64,000 bases of DNA from Cribrihabitans marinus (GCF_900109035.1 NZ_FNYD01000003.1:124001-188000), one strand, 5' to 3'; positions 15,509 to 23,677 are shown, numbered from the stretch's first letter. Numbers and translations are program-made. The notes: generated from the letters alone by a model not told the origin.

Positions 15509-16524
15509 CAGGCGTCCTCCACCTGCGGCACCTCGTCGGCGTAGATGTCGGTCCACAGCTCGTCGGTCCCGGGCTCGGGGCTTTCCTTGGCAAACTCGGC
15601 CGAGGCGTTCACGACCTCCTTGATCTCCTTGTCGATGGATTTCAGCTCGTCCTCGGACGCGTGCTTGCCCTCCAGCAGCATGGCGCGAACCTGTTCGATC
15701 GGGTCGCGCTCCTCGCGCATCTTCTGCACCTCTTCGCGGGTGCGATACTTGGCCGGGTCCGACATGGAATGGCCGCGATAGCGGTAGGTCTTGACCTCGA
15801 GGATATAGGGCCCCTTGCCGGACCGGCAGTGGGCGACCGCTTTCTGACCGGCCTCCTTGACCGACAGCACGTTCATGCCGTCGACCAGCTCGCCGGGAAT
15901 GCCGAAGGGTTCGCCGCGCTTGTGGATCTCCTCGGTCGAGGTCGAGCGTTTCTGCGCGGTACCCATGGCGTACTGGTTGTTCTCGATCACGAAGACCACC
16001 GGCAGCTGCCACAGCGCGGCCATGTTGAAGGTCTCGTAGACCTGGCCCTGGTTGGCGGCGCCGTCGCCGAAATAGGTGAAGGTGACGCGGCCGTTCTCCT
16101 TGTACCTGTCGGCAAAGGCCAGCCCGGCGCCGATGGGAACCTGGGCACCGACGATGCCGTGGCCGCCATAGAAATGCTTCTCTTTCGAGAACATGTGCAT
16201 CGAGCCGCCCTTGCCCTTGGAATAGCCGCCCTCGCGCCCGGTGAGTTCCGCCATCACCCCGTCGGGGTCCATTCCGCAGGCCAGCATGTGCCCGTGGTCG
16301 CGATAGGAGGTGACACGCTTGTCGCCCTCTTCGGCCGCGGCCTCCAGCCCGACAACGACCGCCTCCTGCCCGATATAGAGATGGCAGAACCCGCCGATCA
16401 GACCCATGCCGTAGAGCTGGCCGGCCTTCTCCTCGAACCGCCGGATCAGCAGCATCTCGCGGTAGTAATGCGTGAGTTCCTCGGCCGAGACATTGGGTTT
16501 TTTGGTGGATTTGCGTGCGGCCAT
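15508..16524 (-). CDS. pdhA: Pyruvate dehydrogenase E1 alpha subunit
   Basis: This 338-residue E1 alpha subunit binds thiamine diphosphate and decarboxylates pyruvate. The ThDP motif begins at Gly153 (GDGAANQG) and ends in ENN at 181-183. Other landmarks are [36 protein letters not shown] and the loop [20 protein letters not shown] lies about 8 nt before ATG 16524 and decides the start over an upstream in-frame one. It is the first gene of a five-gene minus-strand operon (pdhA, VOC, pdhB, small gene, pdhC). An inverted repeat lies 30 nt upstream. Confidence 0.96.
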   Translation of the reverse strand: MAARKSTKKPNVSAEELTHYYREMLLIRRFEEKAGQLYGMGLIGGFCHLYIGQEAVVVGLEAAAEEGDKRVTSYRDHGHMLACGMDPDGVMAELTGREGGYSKGKGGSMHMFSKEKHFYGGHGIVGAQVPIGAGLAFADRYKENGRVTFTYFGDGAANQGQVYETFNMAALWQLPVVFVIENNQYAMGTAQKRSTSTEEIHKRGEPFGIPGELVDGMNVLSVKEAGQKAVAHCRSGKGPYILEVKTYRYRGHSMSDPAKYRTREEVQKMREERDPIEQVRAMLLEGKHASEDELKSIDKEIKEVVNASAEFAKESPEPGTDELWTDIYADEVPQVEDA

Positions 16525-16553
16525 TGCGGCGCCCTCCCCGTTGCCCGTCAATA

Positions 16554-16567
16554 GTTTAGCGTTAAAC
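16554..16567. promoter_or_regulatory. Inverted repeat GTTTA-N4-TAAAC before pdhA
   Basis: GTTTAGCGTTAAAC lies 30 nt upstream of the pdhA start in the promoter region. The arms GTTTA and TAAAC are perfect. It contains TTAGCGTTAA, close to the TTAGCGC element found upstream of gap and pgk. It is a candidate operator for a carbon-responsive regulator; no regulator is identified here. Confidence 0.4.
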
Positions 16568-16576
16568 GAGGACTAG

Positions 16577-16609
16577 AACATTTTTCCCCACGAGGCGAGT
16601 GGGAATGTT
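16577..16609. other. Imperfect inverted repeat between FtsB-like gene and pdhA
   Basis: AACATT (16577-16582) and CCCAC (16588-16592) on one side pair with GTGGG (16599-16603) and AATGTT (16604-16609), leaving a bulge. It follows the stop of the FtsB-like gene on the minus strand. There is no clean U-tract, so it is at best a weak terminator or part of the pdhA upstream control region. Confidence 0.3.
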
Positions 16610-16627
16610 GACCGTGGGGCAGGGCGT

Positions 16628-16927
16628 TCAGCGGATGACGATCTCGTCGGCGCGGAGCAGGCCCAGGACCGACCTGGCCTGCTGGTCCAGCAGGTCGAGG
16701 TCGAGATAGTCGTCGGACAGCCGGCGGGTCAGGTTCTCCATCCGCGCGATCTCGTCCTGCAGCCGCGCCAGGTCGCGGCTCAGCGCGTCGCGCTCGGCGG
16801 CGATCTCGACCCTACGGAAGAGGCCGAAATCGCCCTGCACCGCGGCGAAGGTGAAATAGACGCCCAGAACGAACATCGCGGCAAAGAAGGCGAAGGCGCC
16901 GAGGCTGGGTCGGGTGGGGCGGGACAC
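16628..16927 (-). CDS. FtsB/DivIC-type septum formation initiator
   Basis: This 99-residue single-pass protein has a short cytoplasmic tail, a membrane helix at about residues 10-30 and a coiled coil at about 38-70 (RDALSRDLARLQDEIARME). That architecture is typical of the FtsB/DivIC family, which bridges FtsL and FtsQ in the divisome. The C-terminus LDLLDQQARSVLGLLRADEIVIR (landmark) is characteristic of the alphaproteobacterial form. It starts with GTG at 16927; no in-frame ATG precedes the membrane helix. Placement just upstream of pdhA is common in alphaproteobacteria. Confidence 0.85.
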   Translation of the reverse strand: MSRPTRPSLGAFAFFAAMFVLGVYFTFAAVQGDFGLFRRVEIAAERDALSRDLARLQDEIARMENLTRRLSDDYLDLDLLDQQARSVLGLLRADEIVIR

Positions 16928-17074
16928 CTGGAAATCCGTTTCTGATACTGCCTGTCACGCGCCCTTTCCGGGCGTCTCGGGGGACTATGGCACAGGCGAT
17001 TCGCCCTGTGAATCCCCGTTTTTGCCGCCGGCATGTTTTTTCCGCACCGGGTGGTTTTTCAGGCGTGACGCCGC

Positions 17075-18004
17075 TCAGCCCTGCGCGATCACCACGCCGG
17101 CGAACTCCTCGCGCACGACCGCGCCGATCAGCGCGGCGAAATCCGCAAACGCGCGCGGCGTGCCGCTGGCCGCGCGCCAGGCCAGGCCGATGCTGCGGTG
17201 CATCCCGCGCAGGGGCATCACCGAGACATCGCCGCCACGCGCCTCGACCTCGGAGCGCACGTAAAGCCCCGGCAGCAGCGTCACCCCCATGTTCATCGAC
17301 ACCATCTGGCGCAGCGCGTCCAGGCTGGTGCCCTCGAAATCCGAGCGCAGGACCGCGCCGGTCTCGTCGCACAGATCGGCGACCTGCCGGTGCAGCGTAT
17401 AGGCCGGGCCGAGGCTGAGCATCGGCAGGCCGCGCAGGTCGGCCCGGTCGATCCGTTTCGATCCGGCCAGCGGGTGCCCGGGTGCGACCGCAAGATGCAG
17501 CGGCTCGCGAAAGAGCGGCTGCACGCGAAAGCTGTCGCCGCGCACCGGCAGGTGGGTCAGAACCATGTCATGCGCGCCCGCCGCCAGGTCCTCGATCAGC
17601 TCGCGCGGGGCACCGTCGCGCACCACAAGCCGCAACTCGGGATGCGCCGCGTGCAGGCGCTGCAACACCCGCGGCAAAAGGTAGGGGCCGATCGTGGGCG
17701 TCGAGCCCAGCCGAAGGGTGCCGCGCAACCCGCCGCGCAGGGGGCTGGCCTGTTGCGCCAGGGCCTCGACCTCGCGCAGGACGCGCTCGGCCTGGGCCGC
17801 CGCGTCGCGCCCCTCGGGCGTCAGGATCAGCCCGTTGCGGTGACGCTCGACCAGGCGCTGGCCCAGCGTCTCTTCCAGCGCGCTGATCTGCAGGCTGAGC
17901 GAGGGCTGGCTGATGCCGAGCTGCCGGGCCGCGCGCCGGTACTGCCCGGCTCGCGCCAGCGTGTCGAAATATCGGATCTGGCGCAGCGTGATCTCGGCGG
18001 ACAT
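17075..18004 (-). CDS. LysR-type regulator, OxyR-like, without the redox cysteine pair
   Basis: This 309-residue LysR-family regulator has an N-terminal winged helix-turn-helix (about 6-65; QIRYFDTLARAGQYRRAARQLG, landmark) and a periplasmic-binding-like effector domain. Overall it looks most like OxyR proteins of alphaproteobacteria. The effector domain shows only one cysteine (VADLCDETG) rather than the two that form the OxyR disulfide, so peroxide sensing by that route is doubtful. It is divergent from the YdcH-like gene. A palindrome of the ATAG-N7-CTAT type lies 23-37 nt upstream of its start and probably serves autoregulation. Confidence 0.85.
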   Translation of the reverse strand: MSAEITLRQIRYFDTLARAGQYRRAARQLGISQPSLSLQISALEETLGQRLVERHRNGLILTPEGRDAAAQAERVLREVEALAQQASPLRGGLRGTLRLGSTPTIGPYLLPRVLQRLHAAHPELRLVVRDGAPRELIEDLAAGAHDMVLTHLPVRGDSFRVQPLFREPLHLAVAPGHPLAGSKRIDRADLRGLPMLSLGPAYTLHRQVADLCDETGAVLRSDFEGTSLDALRQMVSMNMGVTLLPGLYVRSEVEARGGDVSVMPLRGMHRSIGLAWRAASGTPRAFADFAALIGAVVREEFAGVVIAQG

Positions 18005-18026
18005 GGCGGGTGGCTCCGGGCGGTAA

Positions 18027-18041
18027 ATAGGAAAATCCTAT
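18027..18041. promoter_or_regulatory. Palindromic LysR/OxyR-type operator ATAG-N7-CTAT
   Basis: ATAGGA-AAA-TCCTAT is a perfect 6-bp inverted repeat and contains the LysR-type T-N11-A. It also equals one half of the OxyR consensus (ATAG-N7-CTAT). It lies in the divergent gap, 23 nt from the start of the OxyR-like gene. The second tandem half expected for a full OxyR site is absent. Confidence 0.6.
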
Positions 18042-18042
18042 C

Positions 18043-18048
18043 TATAAT
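18043..18048 (+). promoter_or_regulatory. Consensus -10 box TATAAT
   Basis: A perfect TATAAT lies two bases after the palindromic operator, oriented toward the YdcH-like gene at 18136. No good -35 is visible 17 nt upstream, where the operator sits, as expected for an activator-dependent promoter. Direct regulation by the adjacent LysR protein is inference. Confidence 0.45.
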
Positions 18049-18135
18049 CGTCGTTCCATTGCCTCGTTTAAAGGGCAGACTGGCCCATATTCTTCGTGAC
18101 AAGCCAACCACCACGTGACCCCGACAGGAGGAACA

Positions 18136-18381
18136 ATGCCCGAGAGCCCGCGTATCAAGTTGTTTTCGCTCAAGGTCCGCACCGCCACGCTGCGCCAGCG
18201 TCAGATCGAACTCAAGGCGCGGATTATGGAGGAATTGAAACGTCCTGCGCCGTGCAGCACCACGTTGCAGGGGCTCAAACGCCGCAAGCTGCGGATCAAG
18301 GACGATCTGGCCCGGCACGAGGGGATCCTGCGCACGCTGGAATCGATGGGCGGGCGGCGTCAGCCGATGGATGTCGCCTGA
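18136..18381 (+). CDS. YdcH-like (DUF465) small protein
   Basis: This 81-residue protein resembles the YdcH/DUF465 family. The segment LQGLKRRKLRIKDDLARHE is the family hallmark, preceded by a helix RQRQIELKARIMEEL. AGGAGGA at 18126-18132 places the start at ATG 18136. Function of the family is unknown; members are small, helical and cytoplasmic. Here the gene is divergent from an OxyR-like regulator and shares its operator region, which suggests co-control. It is followed after 26 nt by a very small ORF with a strong ribosome site. Confidence 0.8.
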   Translation: MPESPRIKLFSLKVRTATLRQRQIELKARIMEELKRPAPCSTTLQGLKRRKLRIKDDLARHEGILRTLESMGGRRQPMDVA

Positions 18382-18407
18382 ATTTCAGCGCGTAGAAGGA
18401 GGACAGA

Positions 18408-18590
18408 ATGTTCGATATGGTCTTTCGAACCACCGGGCTGCGCTGGATGCACAGCACGGATCTCGATGACATGGCCGAGGCTGTTCTGGACGGCGACCAC
18501 CGTCGCACGTCCGGACCCGGCAAGACTGACCGGATTGGTGCCGCTTCCGGCAAGGGCCGGGACGATCGAGACCGTCCCGCGCGGCGCTGA
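18408..18590 (+). CDS. Possible 60-residue protein with strong ribosome site
   Basis: A 60-codon frame is preceded by AAGGAGG at 18396-18402, 5 nt before ATG 18408. The first 30 residues (MFDMVFRTTGLRWMHSTDLD, landmark) look like a plausible protein. The rest is rich in Arg, Asp and Gly and may be read by chance. It follows the YdcH-like gene in the same direction and would share its transcript. No family is recognised. The ribosome site is the main reason to list it. Confidence 0.45.
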   Translation: MFDMVFRTTGLRWMHSTDLDDMAEAVLDGDHRRTSGPGKTDRIGAASGKGRDDRDRPARR

Positions 18591-18664
18591 CAGGTCCCGA
18601 CGCGGAATAACCCCGCCCTCGAAAGGCCGCACAGACGGTGCCGCGACGTGGACCGGGCCCGGTG

Positions 18665-19855
18665 TCAGCCGTTCAATGCGGCGACGCCGGGCAATTCCTT
18701 GCCTTCCATCCACTCCAGGAACGCGCCGCCGGCGGTCGAGATATAGGAAAAGTCGTCCGCCACCCCGGCCTGGTTGAGCGCGGCGACCGTATCGCCGCCG
18801 CCGGCCACGCTGATCAGGCGCTTGGCCCGGGTCAGTTCGGCGGCCTTGCGCGCGGCGGCATTGGTCGCCGTGTCGAAGGGCGGGATCTCGAAGGCGCCCA
18901 TCGGCCCGTTCCAGATCAGTGTTTTCGCACCCTCCAGAACAGCGGCCACGCGCGCCACCGTCTCGGGCCCGGCATCCAGGATCATCGCGTCGGAGGGGCA
19001 GGCATCGGCGGCGACGGTCTCGCTCGGGGCGCCGGCCCTGAACTCCCGCGCCACCACCACGTCCGAGGGCAGCAGGATGGTGCAACCCGCCGCCACGGCC
19101 TTGTCCATGATCTCGCGCGCGGTCTCCGCCAGCTCGTGCTCGCAGAGCGACTTGCCCACGTCGATGCCCTGCGCGGCCAGGAACGTGTTGGCCATGCCGC
19201 CACCGATCACCAGGTGATCCACCCTGGCCACCAGGTTGCCGAGCAGGTCCAGCTTGGTCGAGACCTTGGCGCCGCCCACGACCGCGACGACCGGGCGTTC
19301 GGGTTGGCCCAAGGCGGCCTCCAGCGCCGAAAGCTCGGCCTGCATCAGCCGCCCGGCGCAGGCCGGCAGCAACCGCGCCAGCGCCTCGGTCGAGGCATGG
19401 GCCCGGTGTGCGGCGGAAAACGCGTCATTGCAGTAGATGTCGCCCAGCTGGCTCCACTCGGTGGCCAGTTCGATGTCGTTCTTCTCCTCGCCGGGATAGA
19501 ACCGCGTGTTCTCCAACAGCAGCACCGCGCCCTCGGCGAGGCTCGCCTCGGCCGCCTGCGCGGCGGGCCCACGGTTGTCGGCACAGAAGGCGACCGTGGC
19601 GCCCAGCACCTGTTCCAGCGCGGGCACCAGCGGGCGCAGCGACATCTCGGGCACGAACTGCCCCTTGGGGCGGCCGAAATGCGCCAGCAGGATCGGCTTG
19701 CCGCCGGCCTTCAGGATGTCGGTAATGGTCGGCTCGATCCGCCGGATGCGGGTGTCGTCGGTGACGCGCCCGTCCTCGACCGGCACGTTGATGTCCACGC
19801 GCACCAGCACACGCTTGCCCGCCAGATCCATGTCGTCGAGTGTCTTCCAGCTCAT
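18665..19855 (-). CDS. pgk: Phosphoglycerate kinase
   Basis: This 396-residue enzyme interconverts 1,3-bisphosphoglycerate plus ADP and 3-phosphoglycerate plus ATP. Landmarks are [77 protein letters not shown] and the nucleotide loop [17 protein letters not shown] 19855 has AGGGGATCGGAAG upstream. CGTTAGCGC lies 16 nt before the start. It stands alone on the minus strand, divergent from a cyclophilin gene, so the usual gap-pgk pairing is absent; gap lies 32 kb away. Confidence 0.96.
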   Translation of the reverse strand: MSWKTLDDMDLAGKRVLVRVDINVPVEDGRVTDDTRIRRIEPTITDILKAGGKPILLAHFGRPKGQFVPEMSLRPLVPALEQVLGATVAFCADNRGPAAQAAEASLAEGAVLLLENTRFYPGEEKNDIELATEWSQLGDIYCNDAFSAAHRAHASTEALARLLPACAGRLMQAELSALEAALGQPERPVVAVVGGAKVSTKLDLLGNLVARVDHLVIGGGMANTFLAAQGIDVGKSLCEHELAETAREIMDKAVAAGCTILLPSDVVVAREFRAGAPSETVAADACPSDAMILDAGPETVARVAAVLEGAKTLIWNGPMGAFEIPPFDTATNAAARKAAELTRAKRLISVAGGGDTVAALNQAGVADDFSYISTAGGAFLEWMEGKELPGVAALNG

Positions 19856-19870
19856 CTTCCGATCCCCTGT

Positions 19871-19880
19871 CGTTAGCGCC
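19871..19880. promoter_or_regulatory. CGTTAGCGC element before pgk
   Basis: CGTTAGCGCC lies 16-25 nt upstream of the pgk start. The first nine bases equal the core of the inverted repeat before gap. A 9-mer of this composition is expected about once in a window of this size, so the match is suggestive only. Confidence 0.3.
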
Positions 19881-19988
19881 ATCAATCGTGCACTTGCCCC
19901 GGAATCCGCCGCCCCGTCAATGCGTCACTTGGCTTTGCCCGCGCGGGCGCTTAGGTATGCGCGCAACAGCCAATGACAGGAGGGCCCG

Positions 19989-20495
19989 ATGGCCGAAATC
20001 AAGGATCCCGAAAACACCATCCTCATGGAGCTCAAGGACGGCACCGTCACCATCGAGCTGCTGCCGGATGTCGCGCCCAAGCATTGCGAGCGGATGAAGG
20101 AACTGGCGCGGTCGGGCGAATACGACAACGTGGCCTTCCATAGAGTGATCGACGGCTTCATGGCCCAGACCGGCGACGTGCAGCATGGCGACATGGAAGA
20201 CGGGTTCAACATCCGCATGGCGGGCACCGGCGGCTCCTCGCTGCCGAACCTGCCGGCGGAGTTCTCCAAGCTGCCGCATGACCGCGGCACGCTGGGCGCC
20301 GCGCGCTCGGCCAATCCCGACAGCGCCAATTCGCAGTTCTTCATCAATTTCAAGGACAACCACTTCCTCAACGGCCAGTATACCGTTTATGGCCGGGTTA
20401 TCGAGGGGATGGAGCATGTCGATGCCATCACCAAGGGCGAGCCGCCGGCCGAGCCCGACCGCATGGTCAGCGTCAAGGTGGCCGCCGATGCGTAA
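19989..20495 (+). CDS. Cytoplasmic cyclophilin-type peptidyl-prolyl isomerase
   Basis: This 168-residue cyclophilin isomerises Xaa-Pro bonds. No signal peptide is present, so it acts in the cytoplasm. The active-site segments are FHRVIDGFMAQTGD (catalytic Arg) and SANSQFFINF, with FLNGQYTVYGRVIEGM after them. GACAGGAGGG lies just before ATG 19989. Its stop overlaps the start of the second, exported cyclophilin gene by 8 nt, so the two form a translationally coupled pair. Paired cytoplasmic and periplasmic cyclophilins are common in this family of bacteria. Confidence 0.94.
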   Translation: MAEIKDPENTILMELKDGTVTIELLPDVAPKHCERMKELARSGEYDNVAFHRVIDGFMAQTGDVQHGDMEDGFNIRMAGTGGSSLPNLPAEFSKLPHDRGTLGAARSANPDSANSQFFINFKDNHFLNGQYTVYGRVIEGMEHVDAITKGEPPAEPDRMVSVKVAADA

Positions 20496-21036
20496 ACTGG
20501 CGATCGCATTCACCCTGCTGGCCGGTCCCGCGCTTGCGACCGGCCTGGAGATCGAGATCGAGGGCGAGGGCGCCAACGGCACCATCACTATCGACCTGCT
20601 GGAAGACGTGGCCCCCAACCATGTCGAGCAGATCACCGCCCTGGCGGCCGAGGGCGCCTATGACGGCGTGGTGTTCCACCGCGTCATCGACGGGTTCATG
20701 GCCCAGACCGGCGACGTGCAGTTCGGCAAGCTGGGCGGCGACATGCGCCAGGCCGGTCGCGGCGGCTCGGACAAGCCCGACCTGGCCGCCGAGTTCTCGG
20801 ACGAGGCGTTCGAACGCGGCGTGGTCGGCATGGCCCGCGCGCAGGATCCCGACAGCGCCAACTCGCAATTCTTCATCATGTTCGAACCGGGCCCGTTCCT
20901 GAACGGCCAATACACCGTCGTCGGCAAGGTGACCGACGGCATGGACGTGGTCGACGCCATCAAGCGCGGCGAGGGCCCCAACGGCGCGGTGATCGGCCAG
21001 CCCGACGTGATGAAAACGGTGACCGTCACCGAATAA
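20488..21036 (+). CDS. Periplasmic cyclophilin-type peptidyl-prolyl isomerase
   Basis: This 182-residue paralogue of the gene upstream has an N-terminal Sec signal peptide (MRKLAIAFTLLAGPALA, cleavage near residue 17), so it acts in the periplasm. Catalytic segments are FHRVIDGFMAQTGDVQFG and SANSQFFIMFEPGP. Both proteins share most core residues, consistent with tandem duplication followed by gain of a signal. The start at 20488 lies inside the last 8 nt of the cytoplasmic gene. A dispersed intergenic repeat follows the stop. Confidence 0.94.
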   Translation: MRKLAIAFTLLAGPALATGLEIEIEGEGANGTITIDLLEDVAPNHVEQITALAAEGAYDGVVFHRVIDGFMAQTGDVQFGKLGGDMRQAGRGGSDKPDLAAEFSDEAFERGVVGMARAQDPDSANSQFFIMFEPGPFLNGQYTVVGKVTDGMDVVDAIKRGEGPNGAVIGQPDVMKTVTVTE

Positions 21037-21085
21037 CCGTGACCGCGCGGCCGGGCTCGTCTGGTGACAGCCACCGATCAGCCCG

Positions 21086-21198
21086 GCTTTCCTCTCGCTG
21101 GAAATACCTTGGGGGGTCGCCATTGGCGCGCCATTGGTTCGAGCGACAATGGCGACGGGGCAAAGCCCCCCGACCGGTCGCCGCCACAGGCGGCGACC
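21086..21198 (+). repeat. Dispersed intergenic element, copy A, with three hairpins
   Basis: A core CTTTCCTCTCGC-TGGAAATACC-TTGGGGGG (21086-21116) is followed by three inverted repeats: GTCGCCATTG/CAATGGCGAC (21116-21125 and 21147-21156), GGGGC/GCCCC (21157-21161 and 21165-21169), and GGTCGCCGCC/GGCGGCGACC (21176-21185 and 21189-21198). The same core followed or flanked by GC hairpins occurs at 35232 and 53378. It fills most of the gap between the periplasmic cyclophilin and the DUF3179 gene. Confidence 0.7.
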
Positions 21199-21310
21199 CA
21201 TCGCCCGGAGCCGCGCGCGACCCGCAAGCAATCGTTCTCTCGGGTCGTTGAACTCCCTTCACAAGCCCGTGGCGGGGGCTGGGCAACCGGACCGGCCATC
21301 GGTCAGGATG

Positions 21311-21333
21311 GGATCACCCCCAGGAGGTGATCC
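21311..21333 (+). promoter_or_regulatory. Hairpin that hides a 12-nt Shine-Dalgarno
   Basis: GGATCACC (21311-21318) pairs perfectly with GGTGATCC (21326-21333), with a 7-nt loop. The SD of the next gene, AGGAGGTGATCC (21322-21333), matches all 12 bases of the 16S rRNA 3' end and lies directly before ATG 21334. Half of it is buried in the stem. This is a candidate translational switch such as an RNA thermometer. Confidence 0.6.
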
Positions 21334-22296
21334 ATGCGCATCCTCGCTCTCCTACTCACGCTGCTTGCAGCAACCGCGCTGGCCGCGCAACCCGAGCAAT
21401 GGCGGTCGGAATGGCCGGAAACCGACTTTGCGAAAACCAGCATCACCAACTGGTCCGAGATCCGCTCGGGCGGGCCGCCCAGGGACGGCATCCCGGCGCT
21501 GAGCGATCCGAAATTCCTGCGCGCGGCCGATGCCCGGCGCATCGAGGGGCGCGAGCCGGTCATCACCGTCGAGATCGGTGAGGCCACGCCGCGGGCCTAC
21601 CCGATCCGCTACCTGATCTGGCACGAGATCGTGAACGACACCGTGGGCGGCGTGCCGGTGGCGGTGACCTATTGCCCGCTGTGCAACTCGGCCATCACCT
21701 TCGACCGGCGCACCCGCGCCGGGGAGCTGACCTTCGGCGTGACCGGCAAGCTGCGCCATTCGGACATGGTGATGTTCGACCGCCAGACCGAGAGCTGGTG
21801 GCAGCAGGCACTCGGACAAGCCGTCGTCGGCAAGCTGACCGGCACGACGCTCAAGACCCTGCCCAGCTGGATGGAAAGCTGGGACCAGTTCCGCGCCCGC
21901 AACCCGCAGGGCCTGGTGATGGCCGAGCCGCCGCACAATCGCAACTATGGCAGCAATCCCTATCGCGGCTACGACACGGCGCGGCGGCCGTTTCTCTATT
22001 CCGGCGAGGATCCGCCGCACGGCATTTCACCGCTGATGCGGGTGGTGCGCGTGGGCGACCGCGCCTGGCCGCTGTCGCGGCTGAGCGACGCGGGCGAGAT
22101 CACCGAGGCCGGGGTCACGATCAGCTGGGCGCCGGGCCAGGCCTCGGCGCTGGATTCGGGCCGCATCGCCAAGGGCCGCGACATCGGGTCGATCCGGGTC
22201 CGCGACGGGCGAGGGCGCGACGTGGCGCATGACCTGATGTTCGCCTTCGCCTTCCACGCCTTCTGGCCCGACGGGCGCTGGATGCTGGGCCGCTGA
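21334..22296 (+). CDS. DUF3179 domain protein, exported
   Basis: This 320-residue protein has a Sec signal peptide (residues 1-18, ALAAQ cleavage region) and a DUF3179 domain over nearly the whole mature part. Landmarks are YLIWHEIVNDTVGGVPVAVTYCPLCNSAITFDRR (cited in pieces: YLIWHEIVND, VTYCPLCNSA), the CxxC at the centre, FGVTGKLRHSDMVMFDRQTESWWQQ in the next stretch, and a C-terminal FAFAFHAFWPDGR. The CPLC pair could bind a metal or act in redox. Function of the family is not established. The start is fixed by an unusually long SD held in a hairpin. Confidence 0.88.
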   Translation: MRILALLLTLLAATALAAQPEQWRSEWPETDFAKTSITNWSEIRSGGPPRDGIPALSDPKFLRAADARRIEGREPVITVEIGEATPRAYPIRYLIWHEIVNDTVGGVPVAVTYCPLCNSAITFDRRTRAGELTFGVTGKLRHSDMVMFDRQTESWWQQALGQAVVGKLTGTTLKTLPSWMESWDQFRARNPQGLVMAEPPHNRNYGSNPYRGYDTARRPFLYSGEDPPHGISPLMRVVRVGDRAWPLSRLSDAGEITEAGVTISWAPGQASALDSGRIAKGRDIGSIRVRDGRGRDVAHDLMFAFAFHAFWPDGRWMLGR

Positions 22297-22309
22297 AAGG
22301 CCCGCACGG

Positions 22310-22999
22310 TCAGTCGTCGTCGGCCACCGCTTTCCACAGCAACCCGCCCAGCGCGCCGCCGATCAGCGGTGCGACCCAGAACAGCCACAGCTGCGCCAGC
22401 GCCGGCGCGTCGGCGAACAGCGCCATGCCGGTGGAGCGCGCGGGGTTGACCGACGTGTTGGTGATCGGGATCGACACAAGGTGGATCAGCGTCAGCGCCA
22501 GACCGATGGCGATCGGGGCAAAGCCCGGCGGTGCGCCCCTGGATGTCGCGCCGAGAATGATGAAGATGAAGAAGGCGGTCAGCACGATCTCGGCCACCAG
22601 GGCTGCCGCCATCGAATACCCGCCCGGAGACGCCGCGCCGTACCCGTTCGAGGCGAACCCGCCGACGCCCTCGAATTCCGGCCCGCCGGACACCATGATG
22701 TAGAGCACAAGCGCCGCGACAATGCCGCCCAGCACCTGCGCGATCCAGTAGGGGATCAGGTCCTTGCCCTCGAACTTTCCCGCCAGCATCAGGCCCAGGC
22801 TGACGGCGGGGTTGAAATGCCCGCCCGAGATATGGCCGACCGCATAGGCCATCGTCAGGACCGTCAGGCCGAAGGCCAGGCTGACGCCCAGCCAGCCGAT
22901 CCCGACATTGGCGACCGAAGCGGCGAAGATGGCGCTGCCACAGCCCCCGAACACCAGCCAGAACGTGCCGAGAAACTCGGCGGAGAGTCTTTGAACCAT
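22310..22999 (-). CDS. aqpZ: Aquaporin Z-type water channel
   Basis: This 229-residue MIP-family channel has six hydrophobic helices and two NPA motifs at 63-65 and 185-187. The selectivity residues Phe43, His173, Thr182 and Arg188 fit a water-specific aquaporin rather than a glycerol channel. GGGAGGA lies 7 nt before ATG 22999. Its C-terminus is short and acidic (VADDD). It is convergent with the DUF3179 gene and divergent from nothing nearby. AqpZ is usually linked to fast osmotic water flow in the inner membrane. Confidence 0.95.
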   Translation of the reverse strand: MVQRLSAEFLGTFWLVFGGCGSAIFAASVANVGIGWLGVSLAFGLTVLTMAYAVGHISGGHFNPAVSLGLMLAGKFEGKDLIPYWIAQVLGGIVAALVLYIMVSGGPEFEGVGGFASNGYGAASPGGYSMAAALVAEIVLTAFFIFIILGATSRGAPPGFAPIAIGLALTLIHLVSIPITNTSVNPARSTGMALFADAPALAQLWLFWVAPLIGGALGGLLWKAVADDD

Positions 23000-23105
23000 C
23001 TTGGGATCCTCCCGATTTCACCCTGACGCCGAGTTTACGCGCGACTCCGGGTATTTGGGAAATTTTTTGCCCCCAGCAACGAGGGGTCTCGGCCCGGTCA
23101 AACGA

Positions 23106-23139
23106 AAACCGCCGCCCGGTGCGGGGCCGGCGGCGGTTT
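23106..23139 (-). terminator. Rho-independent terminator of the bactofilin operon
   Basis: AAACCGCCGCC (23106-23116) pairs with GGCGGCGGTTT (23129-23139), an 11-bp stem. On the minus strand it is followed by TTTTCGTTT. It lies 23 nt after the bactofilin stop. Confidence 0.85.
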
Positions 23140-23161
23140 CGACATTCGGTCGGGCGTGGGC

Positions 23162-23677
23162 TCAGGCGTTCTCGGCCTTGGGCGCCACGGCCGGGTTCGC
23201 GCCCGAGCGGGTCGCGTTGCCGGGGTTCAGCGGATCGTCCTGGCGCTGCACCGAGCCTTCGAAATGCGCGCCGCTCTCGATGGCGATGGTCTTGTGGATG
23301 ATGTCGCCCTCGACCCGCGCGGTCGATGTCAGGCGGACCTTGAGGCCGCGCACGCGGCCGACGATGCGCCCGTTGATCACCACGTCATCGGCGGTCACCT
23401 CGCCCTTGATCGTGGCCGATTCACCGATCGTCAGCAGATGCGCGCGGATGTCGCCCTCGACGGTGCCCTCGACCTGGATATCGCCCGAGGTCTTGAGGTT
23501 GCCGGTGATGTGCAGGTCGGTGGACAGAATCGATGCCGGCGGCTTGGCCTTCGGGGCCGAGGGCTTGCTGTCGCTCTTCGGGGCGGGGCTCGACGCCGCA
23601 GGAGCCGCGGGCGCGTCGGGCTTGGCCGGCTCGGGCGCCTTGGATGCGGGCTCGTTGATTTTGCTCTTAGAAAACAT
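23162..23677 (-). CDS. Bactofilin (polymer-forming cytoskeletal protein)
   Basis: This 171-residue bactofilin has a disordered Ala/Pro/Lys-rich N-terminus (about 10-46), a DUF583 beta-helix core at about 50-150 (ILSTDLHITGNLKTSGDIQVEGTVEGDI in the first rungs, then VINGRIVGRVRGLKV), and an unstructured tail. Bactofilins form filaments that place cell-wall enzymes. ATG 23677 lies inside the last 11 nt of the M23 peptidase gene, so the pair is co-translated. A strong terminator follows. Pairing with an M23 endopeptidase suggests a role in local cell-wall shaping. Confidence 0.93.
   Translation of the reverse strand: MFSKSKINEPASKAPEPAKPDAPAAPAASSPAPKSDSKPSAPKAKPPASILSTDLHITGNLKTSGDIQVEGTVEGDIRAHLLTIGESATIKGEVTADDVVINGRIVGRVRGLKVRLTSTARVEGDIIHKTIAIESGAHFEGSVQRQDDPLNPGNATRSGANPAVAPKAENA

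Noticed and set aside
16991-17027. CACAGG-CGA/TCG-CCTGTG hairpin followed by GTTTTTG as a + strand terminator
   Set aside because: No + strand gene ends upstream of it. It probably lies in the upstream region of the minus-strand FtsB-like gene.
21039-21330. Several short open frames in the gap before the DUF3179 gene
   Set aside because: They fall in the dispersed repeat and its hairpins, lack ribosome sites and encode no recognisable protein.
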